A stretch of 64,000 bases of DNA from Halovivax asiaticus JCM 14624. GTDB taxonomy: Archaea; Halobacteriota; Halobacteria; Halobacteriales; Natrialbaceae. Location: contig NZ_AOIQ01000023.1 in assembly GCF_000337515.1 (NCBI RefSeq), positions 39,942 through 103,941 of the forward strand. Reading direction: 5' to 3'. Below, in pieces: positions 19,164 through 28,761 of the stretch; position 1 is the first letter of the stretch, and each line of letters begins with the position of its first letter. The notes under the pieces are model-generated. The model did no database searches, was not told the origin of the DNA, and saw nothing but the letters and a program-made list of their open reading frames with translations. The translations under genes were made by a program, and so were the position numbers.

Positions 19164-19667
19164 ATGAATGCACTCGAAGACATGTTCGAACACAAGCTCC
19201 GTCAGCAGTACTACGCCGAGACACAGCTGGTCGACGAACTCGACCACATGGCTCGGATGGCCGACAACGAGCAGCTGAGCGACGGGATGGCCGAGCACCG
19301 CGACGAGACCAGAGACCACGTCTCCCGGCTCGAAACGGTTTTCGACGAGATCGGGTCGACACCGGCCCCGATCGAGGATGCCGTCGTCGACGGCCTCCAC
19401 GAGGAACGTATCGAACTGGACAAGTCGATCGACGACGCCGGGATGCGCGACATGGGCTATATGACGGCCGGGATGATGACCGAACGCGTCGAGATGACGG
19501 CCTACGAGGGACTCGAGCTAATGGCGGATCGGATCGGGTACGGAAGCGAGGTGATGGATCCGTTGTCGGCCAACAGAGAGGAGGAAAAGTCGGCGTTCAG
19601 GGAGCTCGAGGCGATGTCGGAGTCCTCCGAGATGAGGTCGTTCTGGGATCGGATCACGCCGTCTTGA
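19164..19667 (+). CDS. Ferritin-like DUF892 (YciF-type) protein
   Basis: A 167-residue helical protein of the DUF892/YciF family. L-E-D-M-F-E-H-K-L-R-Q-Q-Y-Y-A-E-T-Q-L fits the first helix, and Glu and His residues recur at the expected metal-ligand positions (E-H-R-D-E-T-R-D-H; E-R-V-E-M-T-A-Y). The family is induced by stress in bacteria and is thought to bind a di-iron centre. Several starts are possible: GTG at 19155, ATG at 19158 and ATG at 19164. The last has GGTGAT four bases upstream and is preferred. Confidence 0.8.
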   Translation: MNALEDMFEHKLRQQYYAETQLVDELDHMARMADNEQLSDGMAEHRDETRDHVSRLETVFDEIGSTPAPIEDAVVDGLHEERIELDKSIDDAGMRDMGYMTAGMMTERVEMTAYEGLELMADRIGYGSEVMDPLSANREEEKSAFRELEAMSESSEMRSFWDRITPS

Positions 19668-19813
19668 ACCCAACGGCGTCCCGTGTCCTGACAGCGCACC
19701 CTGTCTGACCAGGCCCGCACGGATGGACCGAACTGCCATCTCGATCGGCCAACGGGCCCGGAGCCGTGCGATGCCGGGCATCGATTTTCCCGTCCGGTCG
19801 TCGGAGCGTGACT

Positions 19814-20743
19814 ATGGACACAGCAGCACACTGGGACGACATTCGGACGCAACTCGCGGCGCTCGACGACGGCGCGGCGCTGGAGACGCCCGTCTCGGGC
19901 CGTCGGTTCACTATCCGGTCGATCGAGGACGACCGACTCGTGATCGAATTTTTCGACAGCGGGGAGGATCGAACGCTCCGGCGCGAGCAGTTCGACGTGC
20001 TCGTCGACCGGCTCGAATCGAACCCGATCCGCGTCGAGACGCTGCAACCGGGCGTCGAGCCCTACGTCACCGTGCTCACACTCACGTCCCACATCGTGAT
20101 TGACGGTGATGACATCGTGTTCGACCCGGCGGCGGAAACGGCCGGCGAGAGTCCGTTTCTCGTCAGCCCTGCCGAGGCGCGAACGGCGCCGGACCGGCTC
20201 CACGACGACGTGCTCTTGCTCGCCGAACACCTCCATCGGTTCGACGTGTCGGAACCGGACGAACTGACGACGACGGACCTGACCGATTGCTACGTCATCA
20301 GCTCCGACGTCCAACGTGGTTCGGACCGCCTCCGAACGACGTTTCGCGACGAACTCCTCGACCGCCTCGGTCCCGATCAGCGATTGCACGGCCGGTTCGG
20401 GACGATCACGCGGGCGACCCGGGAACGTCGATCACTCCGCGACGAGGCGACCGTCTTCGACGCCCTCGATGCCCACGACATCCCGCACGAGTGGGTCCGC
20501 GGCATCGATCCGACGAAGGTCGACGTCGTGCTGTCGGTGACCGACCTCGAACCCGACGAGGTCTACGACCGATCAGAGTCGGTCTACGTCCAGAAGACCG
20601 GCGTCGACGAGGACGAGAAGTACGAGTTCCTCGCTGGTATCCGCGACCGGCTCACCGAACTCGAAGGGAAGGAAGGCGACGAACTGCGAGACGAACTCAC
20701 GGATATCGAATCGCGGATCGAGGCGGCGCTCGGTGCTGGCTAA
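19814..20743 (+). CDS. Haloarchaeal protein of unknown function, 309 residues
   Basis: I do not recognise a named family. The N-terminal 55 residues (V-S-G-R-R-F-T-I-R-S-I-E-D-D-R-L) look like a small beta-rich domain. The middle is acidic and mixed. The last 90 residues, rich in Asp/Glu and Arg, include D-I-P-H-E-W-V-R-G-I-D-P-T-K-V-D-V-V-L and a long amphipathic helix (about 270-305). There is no signal peptide or membrane segment, so it is cytoplasmic. Base composition matches its neighbours and the reading frame is uninterrupted, which supports a real gene. Confidence 0.65.
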   Translation: MDTAAHWDDIRTQLAALDDGAALETPVSGRRFTIRSIEDDRLVIEFFDSGEDRTLRREQFDVLVDRLESNPIRVETLQPGVEPYVTVLTLTSHIVIDGDDIVFDPAAETAGESPFLVSPAEARTAPDRLHDDVLLLAEHLHRFDVSEPDELTTTDLTDCYVISSDVQRGSDRLRTTFRDELLDRLGPDQRLHGRFGTITRATRERRSLRDEATVFDALDAHDIPHEWVRGIDPTKVDVVLSVTDLEPDEVYDRSESVYVQKTGVDEDEKYEFLAGIRDRLTELEGKEGDELRDELTDIESRIEAALGAG

Positions 20744-20853
20744 TTCGTCTGCCGAACATCGGGCTCCGGCGATCGGAACGTCCTCCTCGTCGGTCCTGGG
20801 GCGGACATGTGCAGGCACAGGCGCTATCGCCGGTCCTCCCCAACATCCGCCGA

Positions 20854-21237
20854 ATGATCGTCTCGCGGCTGGCTCGTCACTATCTCGACCCGCCAAACTC
20901 CCGATGGCTTCGGCGCTCTTTTCACCTGTTGTGGCTCGTCGACATGATGACGGCGGTGCTGTTGATCTTCGCCCCGTACGCGAAGGAACTGAACCCTGTC
21001 ACGGTCTTTTTCTACGATGTGTTCGGATTTGCGGGAGTTGCGCTTGCCGCCGCTACCTACGCGGGGATCGTCGTCGCCGTCGGTCACTATCTCTCACACC
21101 CGATCGACCTCGCGTTCCTCGTGACGGTCGTTTCGATGTACCTCTTCTTCGTGTTCAACAACGTGATCGTCCTGGCGTTCGACCGGACGATCCGCGGGAT
21201 TGCGGCGGAAGCGTCGCCCGCGCTCGTCGGCTTCTGA
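20854..21237 (+). CDS. Small membrane protein, 127 residues
   Basis: Begins at ATG 20854 (M-I-V-S-R-L-A-R-H-Y). Three hydrophobic helices are visible, about residues 25-43, 50-78 and 82-108, and the tail is short. Upstream in-frame codons overlap the preceding gene in another frame and are not used. Family unknown. It is convergent with the acyl-CoA synthetase gene, with the two stops 57 bases apart. Confidence 0.65.
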   Translation: MIVSRLARHYLDPPNSRWLRRSFHLLWLVDMMTAVLLIFAPYAKELNPVTVFFYDVFGFAGVALAAATYAGIVVAVGHYLSHPIDLAFLVTVVSMYLFFVFNNVIVLAFDRTIRGIAAEASPALVGF

Positions 21238-21294
21238 GCGCAAGTTGCGTGTCTCCTCGTCGACGGATACGCCGGCGGAATCGACAGGAGCGTT

Positions 21295-23292
21295 CTATCG
21301 CGCTTCGTCGAGCGCTTCGAGTGCTCCAGGGTTCTCGATGCTGCTCATGTCGCCGAGATCCTCGCCGGTGTAGGTGGCCTCGATGGCGCGGCGGATGATC
21401 TTGCCCGACTGGGTCTTCGGGAACTCGTCGACGAAGAGGATCTCTCGCGGGCGGAAGGGCTTGCCGTGTTCCTCGCCGACCTGTGCGCGCAGTTCGTCGC
21501 GTAGGCCGTCCGACTCCGTTTCCTCGTCCTCCAAGATCACGTAGGCGACGACGGCAGTACCGGTCGTCTCGTCCGGCGCGCCGACGGCGGCGGCCTGGTT
21601 CACGGCGGGGTGGTCGATCAGTGCGCCTTCGACTTCGGCTGGACCGACCTTGCGACCGGCAACGTTGAGGGCGTCGTCGGCGCGACCGTGGAGGAACCAG
21701 AAGCCGTCCTCGTCCTGCTGGGCCCAGTCGCCGTGGTCCCAGAGGTCGTCCCAACTCGACCAGTACTCCTCGAGATAGCGCTCGTCCCCCGACCAGAGCG
21801 ACTTGGTCATCGAGGGACAGGAGTCGCGCGCGACGAGGAACCCGCGTTCGTTCTCGTCGGCGACGGACTCGCCCGCCGAGTCGACGATGTCGATGTCCAT
21901 CCCGAGGCCCGGGCCGCCGAGCGTGCAGGGCTTGAGATCGTTGATGGGCATCGGCATGAGGAAACAGCCACAGATCTCGGTCCCGCCGGAGATGTTGATG
22001 ATCGGCGCTTCGCCGCGACCGACATTTTCCAGGAACCACTGCCAGGATTCGGGGTCCCAGGGCTCGCCGGTCGATCCGAGGATCCGCAGCGAGGAGAGGT
22101 CGTGTCCCTCCAGCCACTCGTCACCGTGCTTGCGCAGTGCGCGGATCGCTGTCGGCGAGATGCCGAACTGCGTGAGTTCGTGGCGGTCGATCAGTTCCCA
22201 GAATCGGTCCGGCTCGGGGTGGTCCGGGGCACCCTCGTACATGAACATCGTCCCGCCGAACGAGTGGACCCCGATGAGCGTCCACGGGCCCATCATCCAG
22301 CCGATGTCCGAGACCCAGAAGAATCGGTCTGCGGGTTTCAGGTCGAACCCGAAGTAGAGCTCTTTTGCACACTGCAACTGGACGCCGGCGTGGGTGTGGA
22401 CGATCCCTTTCGGCTTGCCGGTCGTCCCCGAGGAGTAGAGCAGCATGGACTCCTGGTCGGCGTCGAGCGACTTCGTCTCGTACTCGTCGTCCTGCGTCGC
22501 GACGGCGTCGGCCCACGTCTCGTCGCGGGCGTCGTCCCAGGGCATGTCGGACTCGGGCTCGTGACCAAGCCGCTGGAACGTGACGGTGTGTTCGACGTGA
22601 CCGGCTTCGTCGATGGCCTCGTCGGCAGCCCCCTTGAGCGTGATCTTGCCGCCACGGCGGTAGAAGCCGTCGCCAGTAAACAGCACCGAACACTCGGCGT
22701 CGGCGATCCGGGTCGCGGTCGCGTCCACGCCGAACCCGGAGAAGATGGGGACGGCGATGGCGCCGACTTTGAAACAGCCGTAGAGGATCGAGATGACTTC
22801 GGGAACCATCGGCATGTACAGGCCGACGGTGTCGCCGGTCTCGATGCCGACCGATTCGAGGTAGTTCGCGACCTTGTTCGACTGGCGAGCCAGTTCGTGA
22901 TACGTGACCTCGCGGACATTGCCGTCTTCGCCCTCCCAGATGCAGGCGACGCTGTTGCGAGTCGGCTCTTCGACGTCGGCCCAGCGGTCGACGGTGTTGT
23001 GGGCGATGTTGAGTTCCCCGCCGGGGTACCACTCCGAAAACTGCGGTCCCTGTTCGTCATTTCGCACGCGATCGTAGTCCTCGTAGAACTCGATGTCGAG
23101 ATAGTCGACGAGTTCGTCCCAGAACCACTCGACACCGCTTTCCTCGACGCCATCGACGTCGCTCGTCGTTCGTTCGATGAGTTCGTCGTAGTCGTCGATG
23201 TCGTACGTTTGCATGAACTCCCAGACGTTCGTCGACTCGACGAACTCCCGGGACGGTTCGTAGGCCACCTCGTCGATGTACTCGCCGGTCAT
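21295..23292 (-). CDS. AMP-forming acyl-CoA synthetase (Acs-like)
   Basis: A 665-residue ANL ligase that forms an acyl-adenylate and then an acyl-CoA. Core motifs are intact: the phosphate loop Y-S-S-G-T-T-G-K-P-K-G, D-G-F-W-F-L-H-G-R-A-D-D (hinge Asp region) and the C-terminal T-Q-S-G-K-I-I-R-R with the catalytic Lys. Classic acetyl-CoA synthetase has W-W-Q-T-E at the acyl pocket; here the equivalent is N-I-S-G-G-T-E, without the Trp. So a larger acid than acetate may be used, and the common acs name is not given. The ATG at 23292 gives normal family length; further in-frame codons upstream are spurious. Confidence 0.92.
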   Translation of the reverse strand: MTGEYIDEVAYEPSREFVESTNVWEFMQTYDIDDYDELIERTTSDVDGVEESGVEWFWDELVDYLDIEFYEDYDRVRNDEQGPQFSEWYPGGELNIAHNTVDRWADVEEPTRNSVACIWEGEDGNVREVTYHELARQSNKVANYLESVGIETGDTVGLYMPMVPEVISILYGCFKVGAIAVPIFSGFGVDATATRIADAECSVLFTGDGFYRRGGKITLKGAADEAIDEAGHVEHTVTFQRLGHEPESDMPWDDARDETWADAVATQDDEYETKSLDADQESMLLYSSGTTGKPKGIVHTHAGVQLQCAKELYFGFDLKPADRFFWVSDIGWMMGPWTLIGVHSFGGTMFMYEGAPDHPEPDRFWELIDRHELTQFGISPTAIRALRKHGDEWLEGHDLSSLRILGSTGEPWDPESWQWFLENVGRGEAPIINISGGTEICGCFLMPMPINDLKPCTLGGPGLGMDIDIVDSAGESVADENERGFLVARDSCPSMTKSLWSGDERYLEEYWSSWDDLWDHGDWAQQDEDGFWFLHGRADDALNVAGRKVGPAEVEGALIDHPAVNQAAAVGAPDETTGTAVVAYVILEDEETESDGLRDELRAQVGEEHGKPFRPREILFVDEFPKTQSGKIIRRAIEATYTGEDLGDMSSIENPGALEALDEAR

Positions 23293-23478
23293 TGTGCTCG
23301 TCGGGTGGGTTTCGCATACACCCCGAAGAAATTTGCCATCCGTTGCCACGCCTGCGGCCAGCGCTGGGTCGACCAGTTGGTCCGCTGGCTCGGCGCTATC
23401 GCTATCGTCGGACGTCACGCCGCTCCACCGTTCGGCGTGCCCGCAAACACTTTTGCGCCACACCACCAAGTTATCCGT

Positions 23479-24063
23479 ATGTACGTACGGGACGCGAAGA
23501 ACCGGGAGGAGGTGTGGCTGCTCGACCGGATCGAGGAACTCGGTCTCGATGCGACGGCGTTCCGTTCGCGCGACTACGTTATCGCCATCGACGAGGTCTC
23601 GAACGAGAAGGCCGGCTTCGGGCGCATTCGTCTCCACCGGCCGGACGATGGCGAACCAGCCTGTGAGCTGACGAGCATCGGCGTCCTCGAAGACTGGCGC
23701 GGACAGGGCGTCGGCGCCCACGTCGTTGAACGCCTCGTCGAGTACGCCGGTGATCAGGACTTCGAGACGGTCTACGCGTTGACGGGCGAGGGCCCGTATC
23801 TCGCACAGTTCGGGTTCGAGTCGATCGACGCGGATGCCCTGCCGGGACCGCTTCAGACTCGTCTTGAAGCGAAGCGAGACGGCGTCGATCCCGACGCCAG
23901 CCCGCTCCGGGTCGCCGTCGACCAGTTTCAGGTCCCTGATCGGCTTCGCGGGGCGTTCAAGGCAGCCAGCAAGGAGGAGGCTGCCGGCGACGACGAGACG
24001 ACAGCGGAGGAGTTCGGAATCGATCCGGAGACGGCCACGTACAAGTACGACACCGGCCGGTGA
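23479..24063 (+). CDS. GNAT-family N-acetyltransferase
   Basis: A 194-residue acetyl-CoA-dependent N-acetyltransferase. The acetyl-CoA-binding motif is I-G-V-L-E-D-W-R-G-Q-G-V-G (motif A), preceded by the beta strand C-E-L-T-S. The C-terminal 50 residues are an acidic extension beyond the GNAT fold. It is divergent from the acyl-CoA synthetase gene with 186 bases between starts, so the two could share regulation. Substrate unknown. Confidence 0.88.
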   Translation: MYVRDAKNREEVWLLDRIEELGLDATAFRSRDYVIAIDEVSNEKAGFGRIRLHRPDDGEPACELTSIGVLEDWRGQGVGAHVVERLVEYAGDQDFETVYALTGEGPYLAQFGFESIDADALPGPLQTRLEAKRDGVDPDASPLRVAVDQFQVPDRLRGAFKAASKEEAAGDDETTAEEFGIDPETATYKYDTGR

Positions 24064-24229
24064 CCAGAACGACACTGGCCGGTGACCGGAGCCACCCGCT
24101 GTGAATTTGAACGACGACCGACCTCTGACTTTCACTCTGTAATCTCGCTCACGTGCGTGGCGTTCCGGATCAATCGTCGTACCGGAATCCGCCTCGTACG
24201 CCGGCGTCTGGACGCTCGTACCCCAACCG

Positions 24230-24247
24230 ATTACCGCCGCCGGTAAT
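24230..24247. promoter_or_regulatory. Perfect inverted repeat upstream of a membrane-protein gene
   Basis: Arms ATTACCG (24230-24236) and CGGTAAT (24241-24247) with a four-base spacer, 80 bases upstream of the ATG at 24327. It sits at the edge of an AT-rich stretch that also contains TATAAGG at about 24286-24292. A regulator site is plausible; none is known. Confidence 0.35.
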
Positions 24248-24326
24248 TCTCAATTCTAACATTTTTGGGCATATTAATGAATGTATAAGGTACACATATG
24301 GGGGTAGGATTTTATATTTGGATCTG

Positions 24327-24998
24327 ATGTCAGGTTCCGAGACAGGTGATGGAGTTGATGAATCGAACGAAAGTGGTGGGGCACAGGCGACGTACACCGA
24401 GCCCGAATCGGGCGGACAGACCGGCCGCCAGCACCCGGGCGGCTTCGACCGTTCCCAGCCCGGCACGGATCTCGGTGAGCTGTTGTCCGATCACGAAACG
24501 CAGCGATTTCTCAAGGGACTACTTGGAACGTTCGCCGTCCTCTCGGTGGCGATCTTCCTCATGTTCCTTCTGGTCGATGCGTTCGGGGATCCGTCGCTTA
24601 CGATCGATGCGGACCTGGCCAGTCAGGAACAGGAGCAGGTACACGACATCTACCTATTCAGTATCGTACAGACCGCGCTGGGTTTCCTCCCGTATCTAGG
24701 CATGCTCGTCGTCGCCGGGTTCGGTCTGCTCGTCGGGACACAGTTCTCGAAGTCCAACGGCGAGAAGTTCAAAGTGAGTGCGATCGGTGCTTTCGGTGGG
24801 CTGGCGCTGTTTGTGTTCGTAACCATCTTCCTCGGCTCCACGCAGCTTCCGGAACTCAGTTCGGGCGGCTCTTCGGGGATCGTGGTTGGTACGTCCCTCG
24901 AGACGACACAGTTGCTCATCAACAGTCTCGTCTTCGGCACGGTCGGGGCAATCGTCTCGGTCGGCGTCACGTACGTTTCGGTCACGTTCACCGAGTGA
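24327..24998 (+). CDS. Four-helix membrane protein with disordered N-terminus
   Basis: A 223-residue protein. Residues 1-65 are polar and rich in Gly, Ser and Glu. Four hydrophobic helices follow, about 68-88, 112-140, 150-172 and 190-220. No motif gives a function. The ATG at 24327 lies downstream of an AT-rich promoter-like segment (TTTATATTT at 24311-24319 and TATAAGG further up). An unknown haloarchaeal family; confidence that it is a gene is high from the coherent hydrophobicity. Confidence 0.7.
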   Translation: MSGSETGDGVDESNESGGAQATYTEPESGGQTGRQHPGGFDRSQPGTDLGELLSDHETQRFLKGLLGTFAVLSVAIFLMFLLVDAFGDPSLTIDADLASQEQEQVHDIYLFSIVQTALGFLPYLGMLVVAGFGLLVGTQFSKSNGEKFKVSAIGAFGGLALFVFVTIFLGSTQLPELSSGGSSGIVVGTSLETTQLLINSLVFGTVGAIVSVGVTYVSVTFTE

Positions 24999-25216
24999 AC
25001 AGCCGCTTCTCGCACGAAGAACGGTTTTTTTTGCAGGGACGCGATCGAGTATCGTCCTCGCACCGTTGTGACGTGGCTGCGGTGGAGTGTTCGAGGGCGA
25101 AGGTTTGCCATACGCGGAGTCGAACACCGTCGGACGAACGCGACGAACTCGTTGCTTCACGTTCCGATCGGTTCGTTTCTCAACTTTCAAGCCGCGTGAC
25201 CGCGTTGGTGGGGATA

Positions 25217-26899
25217 ATGTTCGACTCGGACGACCTCGAGTCCATCCGCGAGGGGCACGCGGCGTGGAACGAGGAGACCGTCGACCCTGTCGTCGATCGG
25301 TTCGGCGAACGCAAAGAGACGTTCACGACGGACACGAACGGCCAGGAAGTCGATCGCGTCTACACGCCGGCGGACGTGGCCGATCTCGACTACGAGGACG
25401 ATCTCGGGTTCCCGGGGGAACCGCCGTACACGCGCGGCGTCTACTCGACCGGCTATCGTGGCCGACTGTGGACGATGCGCCAGTACGCCGGGTTCTCGAC
25501 CCCCGAGGACACCAACGAGCGGTATCATTATCTCCTCGATCAGGGTCAGACCGGCCTCTCGATGGCGTTCGACCTGCCGACGCAGATGGGCTACGACTCC
25601 GACGCCGAGATGGCCGCCGGCGAGGTCGGGAAGGCCGGCGTCGCCATCGACTCGTTAGACGACATGCTCACCGTCTTCGACGGTATTCCGCTGGACGAGG
25701 TCTCGACCTCGATGACGATCAACGCGCCCGCGAGCGTGCTCCTGGCGATGTACATCGCCGTCGGGGATCGCCAGGGCGTCGACCGCGAGGAGTTGCGCGG
25801 GACCATCCAGAACGACCTCCTGAAGGAGTATATCGCGCGCAACACCTACATCTACCCGCCGGAACCCTCGATGCGGATCATTACGGATATCTTCGAGTTC
25901 TGTGCGGACGAAACGCCGAACTTCAATACGATCTCCATCTCCGGCTACCACATCCGCGAAGCCGGCTCGACTGCGGCGCAGGAACTCGCCTTCACCCTCG
26001 GTAACGGGATCGAGTACGTCGAGGCGGCCGTCGACGCCGGACTCGACGTCGACGAGTTCGCCCCACAGCTATCCTTCTTCTTCAACGGCCACAACAATAT
26101 CTTCGAGGAGGTCGCGAAGTTCCGCGCTGCCCGTCGGATGTGGCACGACATCATGGAGGAGCGCTTCGACGCGCAGAACCCCAAGTCCAAGCAACTCAAG
26201 TTCCACACCCAGACGGCGGGCTCGATGCTCACCGCCCAGCAGATCGAGAACAACGTCGTCCGCGTGGCCTATCAGGCGCTCGCGGCGGTGCTGGGCGGCA
26301 CGCAGAGTCTCCACACGAACGGCAAGGACGAGGCGCTGGCGCTGCCGACCGAAGAGTCGGTGCGCACCGCGCTTCGCACCCAGCAGATCCTCGCCCACGA
26401 GTCCGGCGCGGCCGATACGATCGATCCGCTGGCGGGGAGTTACTACGTCGAGAGCCTCACTGACGAGGTGGAAGCCGACGCCTACGACCTGCTCGACGAG
26501 GTTGCAGACCGGGGCGGGATGTTAGACGCCGTCGAATCGCAGTGGGTCCAGCGCCAGATTCAGGACACGGCGTTCGACCGCCAGCGTGAGATCGAAGACA
26601 GCGAGCGCATCATCGTCGGCGTCAACGAGTTCGAAGTCGAGGAAGAACAGGAGATGGACGTCCAGGAGGTCACCGCCGAGGACCAGCAGCGCCAGATCGA
26701 CAGCCTGGAGGAGACGAAAGCGTCCCGGGACGACGAAGCGGCTGATGCGGCACTGGCGGCGGTTCGAGACGCGGCGCGCGGCGACGAGAACCTCATGCCC
26801 CATATTATCGACGCGGTCAAAGCCTACGCGACGGTCGGCGAAATCTGTGACGTGCTCCGCGACGAGTTCGGCGAGTACCAGGGCGGCGGCGCGGTGTAG
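25217..26899 (+). CDS. Methylmalonyl-CoA mutase large (catalytic) subunit
   Basis: A 560-residue protein covering the TIM-barrel, substrate-binding part of methylmalonyl-CoA mutase. Family blocks are [33 protein letters not shown] and T-S-M-T-I-N-A-P. There is no C-terminal D-x-H-x-x-G cobalamin-binding domain, so a separate small B12 subunit must be encoded elsewhere, as is usual in archaea. It interconverts (R)-methylmalonyl-CoA and succinyl-CoA. The epimerase gene is 0.57 kb downstream. The C-terminal 60 residues are acidic and helical. Confidence 0.95.
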   Translation: MFDSDDLESIREGHAAWNEETVDPVVDRFGERKETFTTDTNGQEVDRVYTPADVADLDYEDDLGFPGEPPYTRGVYSTGYRGRLWTMRQYAGFSTPEDTNERYHYLLDQGQTGLSMAFDLPTQMGYDSDAEMAAGEVGKAGVAIDSLDDMLTVFDGIPLDEVSTSMTINAPASVLLAMYIAVGDRQGVDREELRGTIQNDLLKEYIARNTYIYPPEPSMRIITDIFEFCADETPNFNTISISGYHIREAGSTAAQELAFTLGNGIEYVEAAVDAGLDVDEFAPQLSFFFNGHNNIFEEVAKFRAARRMWHDIMEERFDAQNPKSKQLKFHTQTAGSMLTAQQIENNVVRVAYQALAAVLGGTQSLHTNGKDEALALPTEESVRTALRTQQILAHESGAADTIDPLAGSYYVESLTDEVEADAYDLLDEVADRGGMLDAVESQWVQRQIQDTAFDRQREIEDSERIIVGVNEFEVEEEQEMDVQEVTAEDQQRQIDSLEETKASRDDEAADAALAAVRDAARGDENLMPHIIDAVKAYATVGEICDVLRDEFGEYQGGGAV

Positions 26900-27005
26900 C
26901 GGCCTGATTCCGTGCAGTACTCGCTCAACGGAGTAAATCGGCCTGTCGAATACTATCGGTCCGTCAGTTCTTCCACTGAAACAGCTGGTCTGCCGGACTG
27001 CACAC

Positions 27006-27179
27006 TTACCGAAGACGCAGGAGTAGCAGAAGCGATAGTGGGAGGAGCACGGCAGGCAATGCCCCGTTGAGCAGGAGCACCCTTAGCGAGGGAATAATAA
27101 TCATAAGAATTAGAATAATATTACTAATCAACAGTCCGATAATCAGATTGAGGCGGAAGATGACAGGGTTCCTTGCCAT
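27006..27179 (-). CDS. Candidate 57-residue two-helix membrane protein
   Basis: A short frame from ATG 27179 to TAA 27006. It begins M-A-R-N-P-V-I-F-R-L-N and then has two very hydrophobic stretches (about residues 12-30 and 40-54) separated by P-S-L-R, ending L-R-L-R. The positive-inside pattern is sensible. Codons are AT-rich (ATT, CTT, AGT), unlike the neighbours. A promoter-like TA-rich stretch lies about 30 bases upstream on the minus strand. It falls below usual length cut-offs. It might be a real small protein or chance; no homologue can be checked here. Confidence 0.45.
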   Translation of the reverse strand: MARNPVIFRLNLIIGLLISNIILILMIIIPSLRVLLLNGALPAVLLPLSLLLLLRLR

Positions 27180-27253
27180 TATATTTTTCTAATCGCTGTC
27201 GGATATGTATCTTATGGGTTGGATACTTAGCCTATTCTGATCGTTCGGCAGTC

Positions 27254-27278
27254 CTCTCTCTCTCTCTCTCTCTCTCTC
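27254..27278. repeat. (CT)n dinucleotide microsatellite
   Basis: Twelve and a half CT units, preceded by TCC, in the 291-base gap before the epimerase gene. Such a long pure dinucleotide run is unusual in a GC-rich archaeal genome and is prone to slippage. On the minus strand it encodes Arg-Glu repeats in an open frame, which I take as spurious. Confidence 0.85.
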
Positions 27279-27470
27279 GAGCGCCACATTCTCGGCCACA
27301 TCACGCCCTGTTTCGAAGATACGATTTCACCTGTATTGCAACTCAATGTACCGTGCCGTGGTGAGCGACGGTACTCTTCGAGTCGTGGAGCGGACTTGTA
27401 CCCCGCGACCAATTCCAACAGAGTCATCGAATCACAAGAGTGAGGCCACGCCCCGTCGAACACCCGGCTA

Positions 27471-27854
27471 ATGCAGTTCGATCACGCGGGCATCGCGACC
27501 GAGGACGCCACAGCGCTCGCCGAGTTGTTCGTCGACCTCTGCGGGGTCGACGTGGCCCACGAGGAGACGTTCGACGGCATGCAGGTCGTCTTTCTCGACT
27601 TCGGGAACGGCTACCTCGAACTCTTAGAACCGACGGAGGACGGAACGATTGCGAGCTATCTCGAGGACAACGGGCCCGGCATCCATCACCTCGCGTTCGA
27701 GACGGACGACGCCGGTGGGGCGATCGAGCGGGCGCGCGAACTGGACATCACGCCCATCGACGAGGAGCCACGCCCCGGCGCGTGGGGCCACGACGTCGCC
27801 TTCCTCCACCCGCGAGACACCGGCGGGATCCTCGTCGAGTTCGTCGAGCACTGA
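27471..27854 (+). CDS. mce: Methylmalonyl-CoA epimerase
   Basis: A 127-residue vicinal-oxygen-chelate protein. Metal-ligand positions are recognisable: His4 in F-D-H-A-G-I, Glu in G-Y-L-E-L-L-E-P, His in H-H-L-A-F-E and Glu in I-L-V-E-F-V-E-H near the C-terminus. It converts (S)- to (R)-methylmalonyl-CoA, feeding the mutase encoded just upstream. The length is that of a single-domain epimerase. It is convergent with the flavin reductase-like gene ending at 27882. Confidence 0.93.
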   Translation: MQFDHAGIATEDATALAELFVDLCGVDVAHEETFDGMQVVFLDFGNGYLELLEPTEDGTIASYLEDNGPGIHHLAFETDDAGGAIERARELDITPIDEEPRPGAWGHDVAFLHPRDTGGILVEFVEH

Positions 27855-27881
27855 GCCTGCCGGCCGTCACTCGCTTGCCAC

Positions 27882-28517
27882 CTAGCCGAAGTTCTCGATC
27901 AGCGCGTCGTCGGGATCGCCACCGGCGTCCTCGATCGCGTCGGCGACCGTAGTGACGAATTCCGTGAAGCCGAACGCGAAGAGTTGGCCGTCCGCGACGT
28001 GGTCGGCGATCGCCCCGCGGAGCCGCTCCTCGTCGCCGTCCGCGACGATCGTCACCGGCACGTCGTCCGCTGACAGCGCGTCGAGGCGGTCCATATGAGC
28101 TGGCTCGTCGTCCAGGTACACTACGGCGGCGTCATAGTCGCTGTCCCGGGCGGCTTCCGCGATCGCGACGGCCGGTCCGACGCCGGGGCCGCCAGCGATC
28201 GCGACCACGTGACTGTCGCGCTCGTAGGCGATTTCGCCGAACGGGCCCTCGATCTCGATCTCGTTGCCCGGCTCTCGGTCGGCGAGCCACGGCGAGAGGT
28301 CGCCCTCGGGATCCACGCCGACGGTGATCTCGAACGTCTCGTCCATCGTGGGCGAGGAGAGCGTGTAGTGGCGTGCGATCTCCTCGTCACCCGGCGTCGC
28401 GCGGACGAGAACGAACTGTCCCGGAGCGGCGTCGAATCCGTCCGGCGATTCGAGCTCGAGTGCGACCGTCTCCGGTCCAACTCGGTCGACCGCGGTCACT
28501 GCGACTGTCGCGTTCAT
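27882..28517 (-). CDS. Ferredoxin-NAD(P)H reductase-like FAD oxidoreductase
   Basis: A 211-residue protein of the ferredoxin reductase superfamily. The FAD-binding block is R-H-Y-T-L-S-S-P and the nucleotide motif is A-G-G-P-G-V-G-P. The C-terminal P-D-D-A-L-I-E-N-F-G is typical of this group. It lacks an iron-sulfur domain. It probably transfers electrons between a ferredoxin or flavin and NAD(P)H; the adjacent ferredoxin-reducing KorAB genes (28762 onward) may be functionally linked. Start ATG 28517 is preferred over GTG 28523. Confidence 0.88.
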   Translation of the reverse strand: MNATVAVTAVDRVGPETVALELESPDGFDAAPGQFVLVRATPGDEEIARHYTLSSPTMDETFEITVGVDPEGDLSPWLADREPGNEIEIEGPFGEIAYERDSHVVAIAGGPGVGPAVAIAEAARDSDYDAAVVYLDDEPAHMDRLDALSADDVPVTIVADGDEERLRGAIADHVADGQLFAFGFTEFVTTVADAIEDAGGDPDDALIENFG

Positions 28518-28761
28518 ACGCACGCTTTGTGGGAGGGAGCCAAATGGGTTCTGGGAACGAACGGGTTCCTGGAGCCAATGATCTCGGGGCCGGGTGGGTT
28601 CTTTTTCGAACGGTGGCGTGTGATCTCGTCACGATCCGATCGGCCCGTCGTCAGTTCTCCACGCAGACAAACAGAACGGTGGCGTAACCGTTACCTCGTG
28701 CGGTCAGTCACCGGGGGTTTCAGAAGCCTTTTCCTCTCCCCCGGGCAAGGGCCGCTAGAAT

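Noticed and set aside
21610..23478. Long + strand frame running into the GNAT gene
   Set aside because: It is the antisense of the acyl-CoA synthetase; only the part from 23479 is a real gene.
27227..27463. Minus-strand frame of 78 codons with Arg-Glu repeats
   Set aside because: The repeats are simply the CT microsatellite read in reverse; the remainder has no protein-like pattern.
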